Source: a virus
DNA: 21,629 nt
IMG/VR virus record: IMGVR_UViG_3300036985_004011
Span: 1-21,629 of that record
Reading direction: 5' to 3' (one strand)
Made by a program: the position numbers and the translations under genes. Below, piece after piece: positions 1 to 7,269 of this stretch. Under the pieces are notes generated by a model. The model was not told the origin of the DNA. It saw only the letters and a program-made list of their open reading frames with translations, and did not search any database. Each line of letters begins with the position of its first letter. Within the stretch, counting starts at the first letter, position 1.

Positions 1-2
1 TA

Positions 3-179
3 TTTGGAGCAGTATTTAGTAATCTTTCAAAATCAAAACTTATATTTCATTTTGGATTTACAAAATCTATACATAAAGTAGCACATGGTAGAGATTTAAA
101 AACGTGGATTAGCTTAGAATATAAATTGCGCCAAGCAAATAACGCAAGTAATAAAACAAACTTAAAATTAGAATTATAA
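3..179 (+). CDS. C-terminal fragment of an upstream phage gene (5' end outside window)
   Basis: An open frame enters from the left edge and stops at TAA 177-179, giving 58 residues with no start in the window. The tail is basic (HGRDLKTWISLEYKLRQ, then an Asn/Lys-rich end NKTNLKLEL). I do not recognise the family. Its place upstream of a protease-decoration-capsid block is where portal or other head genes usually lie, so a head-related protein is possible, but the fragment shows no diagnostic motif. Its last codons lie inside a direct repeat whose second copy contains the start of the gene at 512. Confidence 0.5.
   Translation, partial: FGAVFSNLSKSKLIFHFGFTKSIHKVAHGRDLKTWISLEYKLRQANNASNKTNLKLEL
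152..177 (+). repeat. Direct repeat copy 1 (26 bp)
   Basis: Nearly identical to 489-513, which lacks one A in the run after the first C. This copy encodes the final residues of the upstream partial gene and ends one base into its stop codon. Together the copies bracket the small gene at 214-486. Confidence 0.75.
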
Positions 180-213
180 AACCCGATTGCAAGGTTAAGT
201 GCTAAAAAAAATT

Positions 214-486
214 ATGGAAACAAGAGATGTAGAATTTTTTGAAAAAAAAATAAAAGAAATTGATAAAAAGATTGAAGAATGTTTTGTGTCTTTAGGAACA
301 GATGTTATTCCACATCTAAAAAAATATCTTATAGATGATAAAATAATCAAAGTACAAGCTGAATATGTTGGAGTTTCAGAAATGTGTTTTTCAATTAAAA
401 AATTAGAGGAACTTAGGGAATTTTATATTGTAAAGATTGAATCTATTGAAAGTCTTCTTGATAAAATTATAAGACATAAAAGATAA
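214..486 (+). CDS. Small charged protein of unknown function
   Basis: The product is 90 residues from ATG 214. A GTG at 199 would add five residues, but ATG 214 follows an A-run (ctaaaaaaaatt), the usual start context of genes in this window. The protein is rich in Lys, Glu and Ile. An N-terminal amphipathic segment (FFEKKIKEIDKKIEECF) and a C-terminal one (KLEELREFYIVKIESIESLL) suggest a helical, possibly coiled-coil protein. No family is recognised. It is framed by direct repeats at 152-177 and 489-513, so it looks like an insertion between the upstream gene and the gene at 512. Confidence 0.55.
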   Translation: METRDVEFFEKKIKEIDKKIEECFVSLGTDVIPHLKKYLIDDKIIKVQAEYVGVSEMCFSIKKLEELREFYIVKIESIESLLDKIIRHKR

Positions 487-488
487 GC

Positions 489-513
489 TAAAACAACTTA
501 AAATTAGAATTAT
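489..513 (+). repeat. Direct repeat copy 2 (25 bp)
   Basis: Second copy of 152-177 with one A deleted. Its last two bases are the first two of the ATG at 512. Removing everything between the copies would leave the upstream gene ending in TGA, overlapping the next ATG as ATGA. Confidence 0.75.
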
Positions 514-757
514 GATTTGGTTCAAAAAGAAAACAAGAGAGGAGCAAATTGATTATAGAACACAAAGTGTTTTTACTGAATTGATGGCAAGTGTAGATTT
601 TGAATTTACTGAATTAGAAACAATACAAATTTTAAATAATGTAAGAAGAAAATTACACGAAAGTTTATTAAACAAAAAATCTTATTATATGGAACAATCC
701 GTTATTAATTCTCAAAAATCAACTGAAATTGGTTCTGTTATAAAATACATAGAATAA
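512..757 (+). CDS. Small phage protein of unknown function
   Basis: The product is 81 residues from ATG 512, in an A/T-rich context inside a direct-repeat copy. The N-terminus is basic (MIWFKKKTREEQ). The remainder is probably helical (ELMASVDFEFTELETIQILN, then VRRKLHESLLNKK). No family is recognised. It is the last gene before a 156-base non-coding gap with a hairpin and a terminator, so it probably ends the upstream transcription unit. A head-associated role is possible from position only. Confidence 0.55.
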   Translation: MIWFKKKTREEQIDYRTQSVFTELMASVDFEFTELETIQILNNVRRKLHESLLNKKSYYMEQSVINSQKSTEIGSVIKYIE

Positions 758-778
758 AAAAAAAATAAAAAAAAAGTA

Positions 779-805
779 TTTGTAATTAAATTATTTATAT
801 ATTTG
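779..805 (+). promoter_or_regulatory. Possible Bacteroidetes-type promoter
   Basis: TATATTTG at 798-805 matches the -7 consensus TAnnTTTG, and TTTG at 779-782 could serve as the -33 element. The gap is only 15 bases where about 19-21 is usual, and TAnnTTTG occurs by chance often in DNA this AT-rich. Its position before a structured leader and the head operon is suggestive. Confidence 0.28.
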
Positions 806-845
806 TACCAATAAATAATCAATGTTGTGATAACATCGGTACAAA
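802..845 (+). other. Intergenic inverted repeat / two-level hairpin
   Basis: TTTGTACC (802-809) pairs perfectly with GGTACAAA (838-845). Inside it ATGTT (822-826) pairs with AACAT (832-836) around a five-base loop, leaving a 12-base bulge on the left arm only. It lies just before the terminator at 851-891. It could be an RNA leader structure or a DNA operator; the sequence alone does not decide. Confidence 0.5.
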
Positions 846-850
846 ATATT

Positions 851-891
851 AAAAAAGAGTATTCTGCATAATTGCGGAGTACTCTTTTTTT
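851..891 (+). terminator. Intrinsic terminator before the head module
   Basis: A 16-bp stem (852-867 with 874-889) has a six-base loop ATAATT, two G:U pairs and a T-run. It should end transcription from the small genes upstream. The protease start is only 23 bases beyond it, so the head genes need read-through, antitermination or a promoter within the gap. Confidence 0.85.
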
Positions 892-913
892 GTTTTAAAA
901 CAAATGAAATTTT

Positions 914-2167
914 ATGAGTTTGAATTTTCCATTAGCAAAAGAAATATACGGTACTCCATGGAGTATTGACCCTGTATCGTTTATTAACTTAAATTCAATA
1001 CTTAAAAATTTCCAAAACGGAGTTTCTTTAGAATTGCCAGAAATAAAATTAAATTCTATTGAGATATTAGATTTAAAAAGTGAAACTAAAATTATAAGCG
1101 AAACTTGGCAATTAAATAACGATGCTTCGTTTGAAGGCATTGGAGTAATAAATCTTAATGGACCAATTACAAAAAATGGTGGTGCATCTACAAACGGAAC
1201 AAAACAATTGTCAAGCACAATGCTTAAATTGTCAAATGACAAAAGAATAAAAGGATTTATAATTCTTACTGATTCTGGAGGTGGAGCAACTGGTGCGGTT
1301 AAATTGATGCAAGATGCAATAAATCAAGTTAAACAAACAAAGCCAGTATATGCTTTAATTGAAAAAGGCGGAATGGCTGGTTCAGCAGCTTACGGAATAG
1401 TATCGTCTGCAACAGCAATTTATTCGGAAGATGAAATGAATATTGTTGGAAGCGTGGGTACAATGATTCAATTTAGTGGCGCACCAAATGGCACAGTTGA
1501 TTCCGATGGAAACAAACAAATTACATTATACGCAACTAAATCAACTGCCAAAAACAAAGGTTTTGAGGAAGCTATTGAAAATGACAATTATGAAATTTTA
1601 ATCAATGATTTATTAGACCCAATCAACGAAAGTTTTATCAAAAGTGTTTTAAATGGTCGCCCACAACTTCAATCAACAAAGTTTGATAACGGCCACACAG
1701 TTTTTAGTAAAGATGCTATTGGAACATTTATAGATGGTATTGCAAGTTTTGATGAAGTCGTTTCAATGATTTTATCAAATTCAAATTTAGGAAGTAATTC
1801 AAATACAAATATTAATTCAAATTTAAAAAAAATGAACAAATCAGAAATTAAACAAAATCATTCTGCTGTTTATTCCGAAATCGTAAACGAAGGAATGGAA
1901 ATGCAGAAAGAAATTGTTGCAGGTTGGATTCCTTTTTATGAAGCAGATTCAAAAGCTGTAATAGAAGGTATTAAAAGTGGAGAGGCTATTAAAGAATCTC
2001 AAAAAAGTGCTTTTTTAGTTGCTATTGCTAACAAAGGTATAGTAGCTAATTTAGTTGCTGATAATGCAGAAGCAGTAGTTACTGAACAAACTACAACAGT
2101 AGTTAAAGGTACAGAAGAAAGTCAATCTGAAAAAGAAGCGAAAGCCGCTTTTAATTTTAATCTTTAA
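914..2167 (+). CDS. S49 (SppA/ClpP-fold) prohead protease with scaffold-like C-terminus
   Basis: Head maturation protease that cleaves scaffold and capsid precursors inside the procapsid, like lambda protein C. The 417-residue product has an S49 core at about residues 75-285. It shows the β-strand/oxyanion segment GFIILTDSGGGATGAV (114-128) and the nucleophile motif GGMAGSAAYG with Ser157. Lys209 or Lys213, 52-56 residues further on, is the likely general base, matching the Ser/Lys spacing in SppA-type enzymes. An Asn/Ser linker (~289-304) follows, then a 111-residue charged C-terminal part that resembles a scaffold and may also be made separately. The ATG at 914 is preferred because the ATG at 904 is in another frame with an early stop. 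First gene of the head operon, followed by decoration and capsid genes as in lambda. Confidence 0.9.
   Translation: MSLNFPLAKEIYGTPWSIDPVSFINLNSILKNFQNGVSLELPEIKLNSIEILDLKSETKIISETWQLNNDASFEGIGVINLNGPITKNGGASTNGTKQLSSTMLKLSNDKRIKGFIILTDSGGGATGAVKLMQDAINQVKQTKPVYALIEKGGMAGSAAYGIVSSATAIYSEDEMNIVGSVGTMIQFSGAPNGTVDSDGNKQITLYATKSTAKNKGFEEAIENDNYEILINDLLDPINESFIKSVLNGRPQLQSTKFDNGHTVFSKDAIGTFIDGIASFDEVVSMILSNSNLGSNSNTNINSNLKKMNKSEIKQNHSAVYSEIVNEGMEMQKEIVAGWIPFYEADSKAVIEGIKSGEAIKESQKSAFLVAIANKGIVANLVADNAEAVVTEQTTTVVKGTEESQSEKEAKAAFNFNL
1832..2167 (+). CDS. Possible nested scaffold protein (Nu3-like internal start)
   Basis: In-frame ATG 1832 (Met307 of the protease) directly follows an A-rich stretch like the start contexts of other genes here. 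It also falls right after the low-complexity Asn/Ser linker that ends the protease domain. The 111-residue product (begins MNKSEIKQ, ends EAKAAFNFNL) is hydrophilic, probably helical, with an acidic and Ala-rich tail, as expected of a scaffold. In lambda, Nu3 is made from an internal start in gene C in just this way. No separate scaffold gene is visible between protease and capsid. The internal start is inferred. Confidence 0.4.
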   Translation: MNKSEIKQNHSAVYSEIVNEGMEMQKEIVAGWIPFYEADSKAVIEGIKSGEAIKESQKSAFLVAIANKGIVANLVADNAEAVVTEQTTTVVKGTEESQSEKEAKAAFNFNL

Positions 2168-2178
2168 TTTAATTCGAT

Positions 2179-2952
2179 ATGGGCATATATGCTACACAAA
2201 GAAATGCTACTGAAAATCAATCTACGGTTGATTATGTAGTTCAGAATATTTTTACCTACGGAAATCGTTATGGTAAAGGTGTTTTTATTAACAATCTTGG
2301 AGAATCTTTAGATGCACAAGATGGAATTTTAGTTGTAAGAAATGCAGCTTCTTTTGAAACTGCTACAATTAAATTCAATGCCGCTGGATTAACAGCAGGA
2401 CAAACGCAAATTATTGCAGGTTTAACTTTTACTTCAACAGGAGTAACTACACAAGCTCAATTAGCTGCTGCGTTTGCAAATTTAGCTGTTGGTGCTATAA
2501 CTGGTGCAGGAAGTACTTTAGGAACTTATTCAGGTGCTTTAACTGGTTATGCGACTGGCGCTGTTATCACTAACAACACAGTTGTATTTACAGCTTCTAC
2601 TGTTGGTCCTAAAACCGATTTAGCTGATACTGGAACAGGAGCTGATCCAACTGTAACTGTTGTAAATGGAACTGCTGGAGTTGATGAAGGATTTTCACCA
2701 GCTACTTCTGCTACATTGGCAAATGTAATTGGAATCTTAAAAACAACTGCAAATGGAGTTACTGTTTTAGAAAATGGAGCTTCAATAAGTGCTAATTATG
2801 CTATTTATGGAGATATTGATGCTACAATGTTAATATTGCCAAATGGAGTAACATTAGATTCAATTGTAGGTTCAAAAGCATTAAAAGATATATTAACCGC
2901 ATTAGGTTTCCGTTTGAATAACGTTACCGAAATGACTAAATTCAATAATTAA
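2179..2952 (+). CDS. Head decoration protein (lambda gpD-like) with inserted domain
   Basis: Likely capsid-stabilising decoration protein bound on the outer surface of the shell. Residues 1-57 (VVQNIFTYGNRYGKGVFINN) and 169-257 (YAIYGDIDATMLILP, then LKDILTALGFRL) together have roughly the length and layout of lambda gpD, whose C-terminal pattern is a strand followed by a 'leucine-rich helix-Gly-φ' end. Between them, at about 58-168, is a Gly/Thr/Ala-rich β domain with IIAGLTFTSTGVTTQAQLAA and AAFANLAVGAITGAGST. This kind of domain is seen in surface and adhesin-like proteins. The gene lies between protease and major capsid gene, the standard gpD position. The gpD assignment rests on position and weak similarity. 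Confidence 0.65.
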   Translation: MGIYATQRNATENQSTVDYVVQNIFTYGNRYGKGVFINNLGESLDAQDGILVVRNAASFETATIKFNAAGLTAGQTQIIAGLTFTSTGVTTQAQLAAAFANLAVGAITGAGSTLGTYSGALTGYATGAVITNNTVVFTASTVGPKTDLADTGTGADPTVTVVNGTAGVDEGFSPATSATLANVIGILKTTANGVTVLENGASISANYAIYGDIDATMLILPNGVTLDSIVGSKALKDILTALGFRLNNVTEMTKFNN

Positions 2953-2954
2953 TC

Positions 2955-4037
2955 ATGCCAATTACATTAATTGACCACAGTAGCCTAGTAACTAAAAAGA
3001 TTGTAGGCAAATTTGAAGAAATGATCCCAGTAAGAACTGGATTTGGAGGATTTTTCCCTGAAGAAACAACTCCTACTTTAGAAGTAGATGTAGAAGTTCA
3101 AAGAGACAATGACCTTATCGCAGTTGATGTTGTACGTTTTACTGAAGGAAACAAAAACAAGTATTCAAGAGTAAGCGAAAATAAATATATTCCTCCATTT
3201 TTTAAAGAGGATTATGATTTCCAAAGAGATCAAGTGTATATGAACACAATTGCTTTAGGTGTTGGTTTAGAGAATGCACAAGTAAATTCAGTTATTACAA
3301 GAAATGCTTTTAAGAATGTTGAAAAAAACAGAAACAAAGTAATTCGTGCAATCCGTAAGCAACAAGCTGATGTGTTACAAACTGGTATTGTATCATTATC
3401 AAATGGAGATAATATTGATTACAGAAGAAAAGCGGCTTCAATGCCAACTGTTTCTGTATTATGGTCTAATGCTGCTACTGCTACACCTTTGACTAATATT
3501 CGTCAAGGAATGGATTTCTTAAGAAATGTTGGTAATTCAGGAGGTTCTAGCGTAAATGTTGTAATGCGTTCTGCTGCTTTTGAAGCTTTATTAGCATCTA
3601 CACAAGTAAAAGAACAAGGTCCAAATACAATCCAACAAATTCAGCGTATTAATATTAATATGCCACAATTTGATGGAGTTTCAGGATTTGCTTTTCAAGG
3701 TATGGTTGCGGCTGGAGATTTCACAGTAAATCTTTGGACTTACAACGAAAAATATACAGATGCTGCTGGAAACACACAGTTTTATTTAGCTGAAAATTTA
3801 GTTGTAATGTTGCCAGAAGATTTTGAAGGAAAAACTGTTTTTGGTGGATTACCAACAATGAACACATCTACTATTGGTGGTGTTTCTGTTGATGTACCTG
3901 GTATAGTTGAAGCTAATTTCTTAATTAGATCTTACAGCGATAAAAGAACAATGTCAAGCACAATTGAATTGACTTCTGCTCCGTTAGTTGTACCATTTAC
4001 AATTGATAAAATCTATACTATGAAAGTATTAGCATAA
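2955..4037 (+). CDS. Major capsid protein (lambda gpE family)
   Basis: Builds the icosahedral shell. The product is 360 residues, close to lambda gpE (341). Family-typical traits are the early FGGFFPEE segment (~30-38), the internal DFQRDQ...NSVITRNAFKNVEKNRNKVIRAIRKQQADVLQTG region (~88-144) with a long helix and conserved Gln-Thr-Gly, the YRRKAASMPTVS stretch, and a C-terminal part with VDVPGIVEANFLIRSYSDKR. The start ATG 2955 follows the decoration gene by two bases (TAATCATG), implying tight co-translation. A lambda-type capsid combined with the Mu-type tail downstream is a chimaeric head/tail pairing. Confidence 0.85.
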   Translation: MPITLIDHSSLVTKKIVGKFEEMIPVRTGFGGFFPEETTPTLEVDVEVQRDNDLIAVDVVRFTEGNKNKYSRVSENKYIPPFFKEDYDFQRDQVYMNTIALGVGLENAQVNSVITRNAFKNVEKNRNKVIRAIRKQQADVLQTGIVSLSNGDNIDYRRKAASMPTVSVLWSNAATATPLTNIRQGMDFLRNVGNSGGSSVNVVMRSAAFEALLASTQVKEQGPNTIQQIQRININMPQFDGVSGFAFQGMVAAGDFTVNLWTYNEKYTDAAGNTQFYLAENLVVMLPEDFEGKTVFGGLPTMNTSTIGGVSVDVPGIVEANFLIRSYSDKRTMSSTIELTSAPLVVPFTIDKIYTMKVLA

Positions 4038-4053
4038 TCTTAAAACAAAGAAA

Positions 4054-4284
4054 ATGGCTAAATATAAAGTATTAGTAATTGCAATGACCGTTAAAAATAA
4101 TGGTATTGCAAAAAGTGGAGAGTTGATTGATGAATCACAATTGAATAGTTCTGCTGAAGAATTAGTAAAAGAAGGATTTATTGAAAAAGTTGAATCGGAA
4201 GTTGAAGTTAATGATTTAGAAGTAAAATCTGAAGAAGTTAAACCAGCCGTAAAGAAAGTTGTTAAATCAACTGTAAAGAAATAA
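4054..4284 (+). CDS. Small head/neck-associated protein, unknown
   Basis: The product is 76 residues. An N-terminal segment of about 50 residues (KYKVLVIAMTVKNNG, then GELIDESQL, EELVKEGFIEKVE) resembles small phage head proteins of the 'KYKVL...GE.V..' type, which usually follow the capsid gene. The rest is an alternating acidic/basic tail ending KKVVKSTVKK. It lies 16 bases after the capsid gene and three before the next gene. Function is not known; the position resembles that of small lambda and Mu genes at the head-tail boundary. Confidence 0.6.
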   Translation: MAKYKVLVIAMTVKNNGIAKSGELIDESQLNSSAEELVKEGFIEKVESEVEVNDLEVKSEEVKPAVKKVVKSTVKK

Positions 4285-4287
4285 AAG

Positions 4288-4674
4288 ATGTCAGGCAGCC
4301 TATTCGATATTATTAAAAGAGATGCTAAAAGAGCAATTAACTCAGGGGGTTATCAAGTTGATATTGAAATCAAAACTCCCGATAATAGCAAAACTATTAA
4401 TATTACTGGATGGGCTGTCAAACATTATGTTTCGTTTGACTCTGACGGTAATCAAGTAAATACAAAAGTAGTTCGTGCTACAATTGACGAAGCTGTTTTA
4501 GTTTCTTTAAATTACCCGGTTAGAAATGCAAAAAAAGAAATTAGATTAATTCATCATAAAGTTTCTTTTGTTGATAGTTCTGGGGAATTAAAACACTATA
4601 CTGTTCGTGAAAACTTTCCTGATGAAAATTTAGGTTTAATTGTTCTCTTATTAGGAGATTATACACCAGCTTAA
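4288..4674 (+). CDS. Putative head-tail connector / head completion protein
   Basis: The product is 128 residues with no firmly recognised family. It starts with a short helix (SLFDIIKRDAKRAI) and continues with β-rich sequence (YQVDIEIKTPDN, KTINITGWAVKHYVSF, KEIRLIHHKVSFVD, ELKHYTVREN). It lies between the small head gene and a putative tail terminator, the place of Mu gp36-type and lambda FII-type joining proteins. Its stop is one base before the next ATG, so the genes are probably translationally coupled. The connector role comes from position only. Confidence 0.5.
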   Translation: MSGSLFDIIKRDAKRAINSGGYQVDIEIKTPDNSKTINITGWAVKHYVSFDSDGNQVNTKVVRATIDEAVLVSLNYPVRNAKKEIRLIHHKVSFVDSSGELKHYTVRENFPDENLGLIVLLLGDYTPA

Positions 4675-4675
4675 T

Positions 4676-5293
4676 ATGGCAGTAATTACAGAAATAATTC
4701 CTGCACAAGGATTTGAGATAGTACAAAATAGAATTGGAGAAATTCTAATTGAGGAAATATCAAATCAAATTGATTTACAAAACCTTTCTGATTCGGTTGA
4801 AGTATTTGTAGAGCGTATTGAGCCATTTGATAAAAGTGAAGATGTAATGATTTCTGTTGCATTTAAAGAAGGAGAATATGAAGGGCAAACCACATCAGAT
4901 TCACAAGGATATTATACTTATTTTATTGATTTGTTTGTAACTGGTAAAGGAATTGGGAATGAAAGTCCAAGTACAAATGCGAGAAACAAATTATTTAAGT
5001 ATATTGGAATGATTCGTTATATTTTAATGTCAGGAAAACTTCAAACATTAGGATTTGTACCTGGATTAATAGGAGGTAAAACAATCAAAAAAATAATGTT
5101 AGATACAGATTATTCCAATTTTGGAAACCATAGTAATTATGATGGAGCATTTATTAGATTTTGTAGAATATATTTTACAGTTCGAGTACAAGAAAGTCAA
5201 TTACTATTTGAAGGAATACCATTACAAGGAAACAACACTAATATAACATACGAAACAACAAACAAAGGAACAAAAGTAATTTTTAATAATTAA
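4676..5293 (+). CDS. Putative tail terminator / neck protein
   Basis: The product is 205 residues. It contains helix-rich N-terminal sequence (FEIVQNRIGEILIEEISNQI) and a β segment with YYTYFIDLFVTG. Next come a helix around ARNKLFKYIGMIRYILMSGK and a long C-terminal β part (GAFIRFCRIYFTVRVQES). The pattern of N-terminal helix, β-sheet with 'Y.F.IDLFV', long helix, then strands fits tail terminator proteins of the gpU/Mu gp37 type that cap the tube and bind the neck. It sits immediately before the sheath gene, where this protein normally lies. The family is not confirmed. Confidence 0.5.
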   Translation: MAVITEIIPAQGFEIVQNRIGEILIEEISNQIDLQNLSDSVEVFVERIEPFDKSEDVMISVAFKEGEYEGQTTSDSQGYYTYFIDLFVTGKGIGNESPSTNARNKLFKYIGMIRYILMSGKLQTLGFVPGLIGGKTIKKIMLDTDYSNFGNHSNYDGAFIRFCRIYFTVRVQESQLLFEGIPLQGNNTNITYETTNKGTKVIFNN

Positions 5294-5309
5294 ATTAATA
5301 AAATAAATT

Positions 5310-6830
5310 ATGGCAACTATTTCAACAGCTGTTGGTCTTGATAGAATTTCAAGAGTTACTGGTTATAATATTAAAAAAGGTTTTTTTTCAAGAGAAACTC
5401 AAAATTTACCACAAATAATTGCAATTTTCGGAGAAGCTAATACAGCTAATCAATCAGGATTATCAGTCAATAAAGTTGAGGTAACAAGTGCAGCAGAAGC
5501 GGCTTCATTATATGGATATGGTTCTCCAATTCATAGAATGGTAAGTATTTTAAGACCATCTGGAAGTGATGGCGTTGGTGGAATACCAACTGTTGTCTTT
5601 CCACAAGTTACATCAGTAGGAGCTACTGCAACAGTAAGAGCTTGGACTGTAACCGGAACTGCTACTGCAAATGCAACACACACGTTTGTAATTAATGGTA
5701 GATATTCAGTAGATTTCGCAAGTTATTCTTACGATGTTGCTATTGGTGATACTGCTACGGTTATTGCCGCTAAAATTGCAACTGCAATTAATGCTGTATT
5801 GTCAAGTCCTTGTACTGCTTCAAGTGCTTTAGGAGTTGTTACAATTACTTCAAAATGGAAAGGTACTACAAGTGCTGAATTATTTTTGACAGTTGATTAC
5901 GGAACAAATGCAGCAGGAATATCATACGCACAAACAAGCACTACAAATGGTGCAGGTTCAGTAAGTTTAGATACTTCTTTATCTCAATTTGGAGATGATT
6001 GGTACACAATGGTTTTAAATCCTTACGGAGAAGCTCATTTAGCTACTTTTGAAGCGTTTAACGGATTACCAAACGATGTTAATCCAACTGGAAGATATTC
6101 TGGTCTTATTTTTAAACCATTTTGTGCTTATTTTGGAAGCGTTTTAAGTGATAAAACAGCTTTGGCTACTATTACAAATAATGTTAGTAGAATACCACAA
6201 GTAACAAATGTTATTTGTGTTGCTCCAAATTCAAAAGGATTTACATTTGAAGCTGCTGCCAATGTTGTTGCATTAGCAAGTGTTGTTTATCAAAATACAC
6301 CACATTTAGACGTAACTGGTTTATCTTATCCTGATATGCCAATTCCTTCTGATGGTGTTATTGGTGATTTGAACGATTATAACAATAGAGATTTCCTAGT
6401 TAAAAAAGGATGTTCGACTGTTAAATTAGTAAATGGTGCTTATGAAATTCAAGATTTGGTAACTACTTATCATATTGACGGAGAAGTTCCATTATTATAT
6501 TCTTACCCAAGAACTTTGAATATTCATTGGAACGTTAAGGATTCTTATTCGACATTAGAAAGACTTTATTTAAAAGACAAAACATTGGTTTCTGATTCAC
6601 AACTTATATCTGTTGGTGATGCAATAAAGCCAAAAGAATGGAAAGGACTTGTTTCGGTTTTATTTGATGATTTAGCTGAAAATGCTTTAATCAATGATCC
6701 TGAATTTTCAAAATCAAGTTTAAATGTTCAAATTAGTTCTGCAAATCCAAACAGATTTGAAACTGCTTTCAACTATAAAACAACCGGAACTGCAAGAGTA
6801 TCAAGCACAACTGCAAAAGCAGGGTTTTAA
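5310..6830 (+). CDS. Contractile tail sheath protein (Mu gpL type)
   Basis: Forms the contractile tube around the inner tail tube. The product is 506 residues. The N-terminal pattern LPQIIAIFGEANTANQS (33-49), with SAAEAASLYGYGSPIHRMV (60-78), is the sheath signature 'lPqkiaiiGe...s..ea..lfG.GS..h.m'. The core resumes with DDWYTMVLNPYGE (229-241), and the C-terminal polymerisation part includes NNRDFLVKKGCSTVKL and a region near YSYPRTLNIHWN. An additional β domain at about 112-215 (VTGTATANATHTFVINGRYS, then VAIGDTATVIAAKIATAINA) is the kind of protruding domain known from other Mu-like sheaths. The tube gene follows, as in Mu (L then M). Confidence 0.9.
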   Translation: MATISTAVGLDRISRVTGYNIKKGFFSRETQNLPQIIAIFGEANTANQSGLSVNKVEVTSAAEAASLYGYGSPIHRMVSILRPSGSDGVGGIPTVVFPQVTSVGATATVRAWTVTGTATANATHTFVINGRYSVDFASYSYDVAIGDTATVIAAKIATAINAVLSSPCTASSALGVVTITSKWKGTTSAELFLTVDYGTNAAGISYAQTSTTNGAGSVSLDTSLSQFGDDWYTMVLNPYGEAHLATFEAFNGLPNDVNPTGRYSGLIFKPFCAYFGSVLSDKTALATITNNVSRIPQVTNVICVAPNSKGFTFEAAANVVALASVVYQNTPHLDVTGLSYPDMPIPSDGVIGDLNDYNNRDFLVKKGCSTVKLVNGAYEIQDLVTTYHIDGEVPLLYSYPRTLNIHWNVKDSYSTLERLYLKDKTLVSDSQLISVGDAIKPKEWKGLVSVLFDDLAENALINDPEFSKSSLNVQISSANPNRFETAFNYKTTGTARVSSTTAKAGF

Positions 6831-6852
6831 TTAATTTAAAAATAAAAAAAAT

Positions 6853-7257
6853 ATGTCAAATTTTGTATTTGGTGATTGCGTAGAAATTAAATGCGTTCAC
6901 AATGGAACAACTTACAGATTTAGCCCTAAAGCTAATGAAACTGCTAACGTTGACAAAGGCGGTATTAGAACTAATGATGATGCAAGTCAGATTACTTCTA
7001 ATGGTCAACTTATGCGACAATTAAATAGAGTTCGTGCAATGATTGAAGTGCCTATTGCTGCTGATTCAATTACAGGTTACGAGCAAAACGCATTAAATTT
7101 AATGGCTTCATCTCCAATTTTAGGAGTTTGGACATTTTCATTTCTTTCTGGAGCTATTTTAAATGGAGCTGGAAGTCCAGTAGGAGATATTCAATTTGAT
7201 TCTAACGGAGGTCAGATTAATTTAAAAGTGGCTTCAGATAAATTTACAACAGTTTAA
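6853..7257 (+). CDS. Tail tube protein (Mu gpM type)
   Basis: Inner tube subunit through which DNA passes. The product is 134 residues, close to Mu gpM in length. It is β-rich, with VEIKCVHNGTTYRFSPKANE near the N-terminus, NRVRAMIEVPIAADS in the middle, and a C-terminal strand pair GDIQFDSNGGQINLKVASDK. It lies between sheath and tail assembly chaperone, the conserved tube position in contractile phages. Family assignment depends on context as well as fold-like pattern. Confidence 0.75.
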   Translation: MSNFVFGDCVEIKCVHNGTTYRFSPKANETANVDKGGIRTNDDASQITSNGQLMRQLNRVRAMIEVPIAADSITGYEQNALNLMASSPILGVWTFSFLSGAILNGAGSPVGDIQFDSNGGQINLKVASDKFTTV

Positions 7258-7269
7258 TAAATAATAAAT

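Noticed and set aside
895-1242. 115-codon - strand frame over the protease start and terminator
   Set aside because: It overlaps a well supported S49 protease gene and a terminator, and has no recognisable domain.
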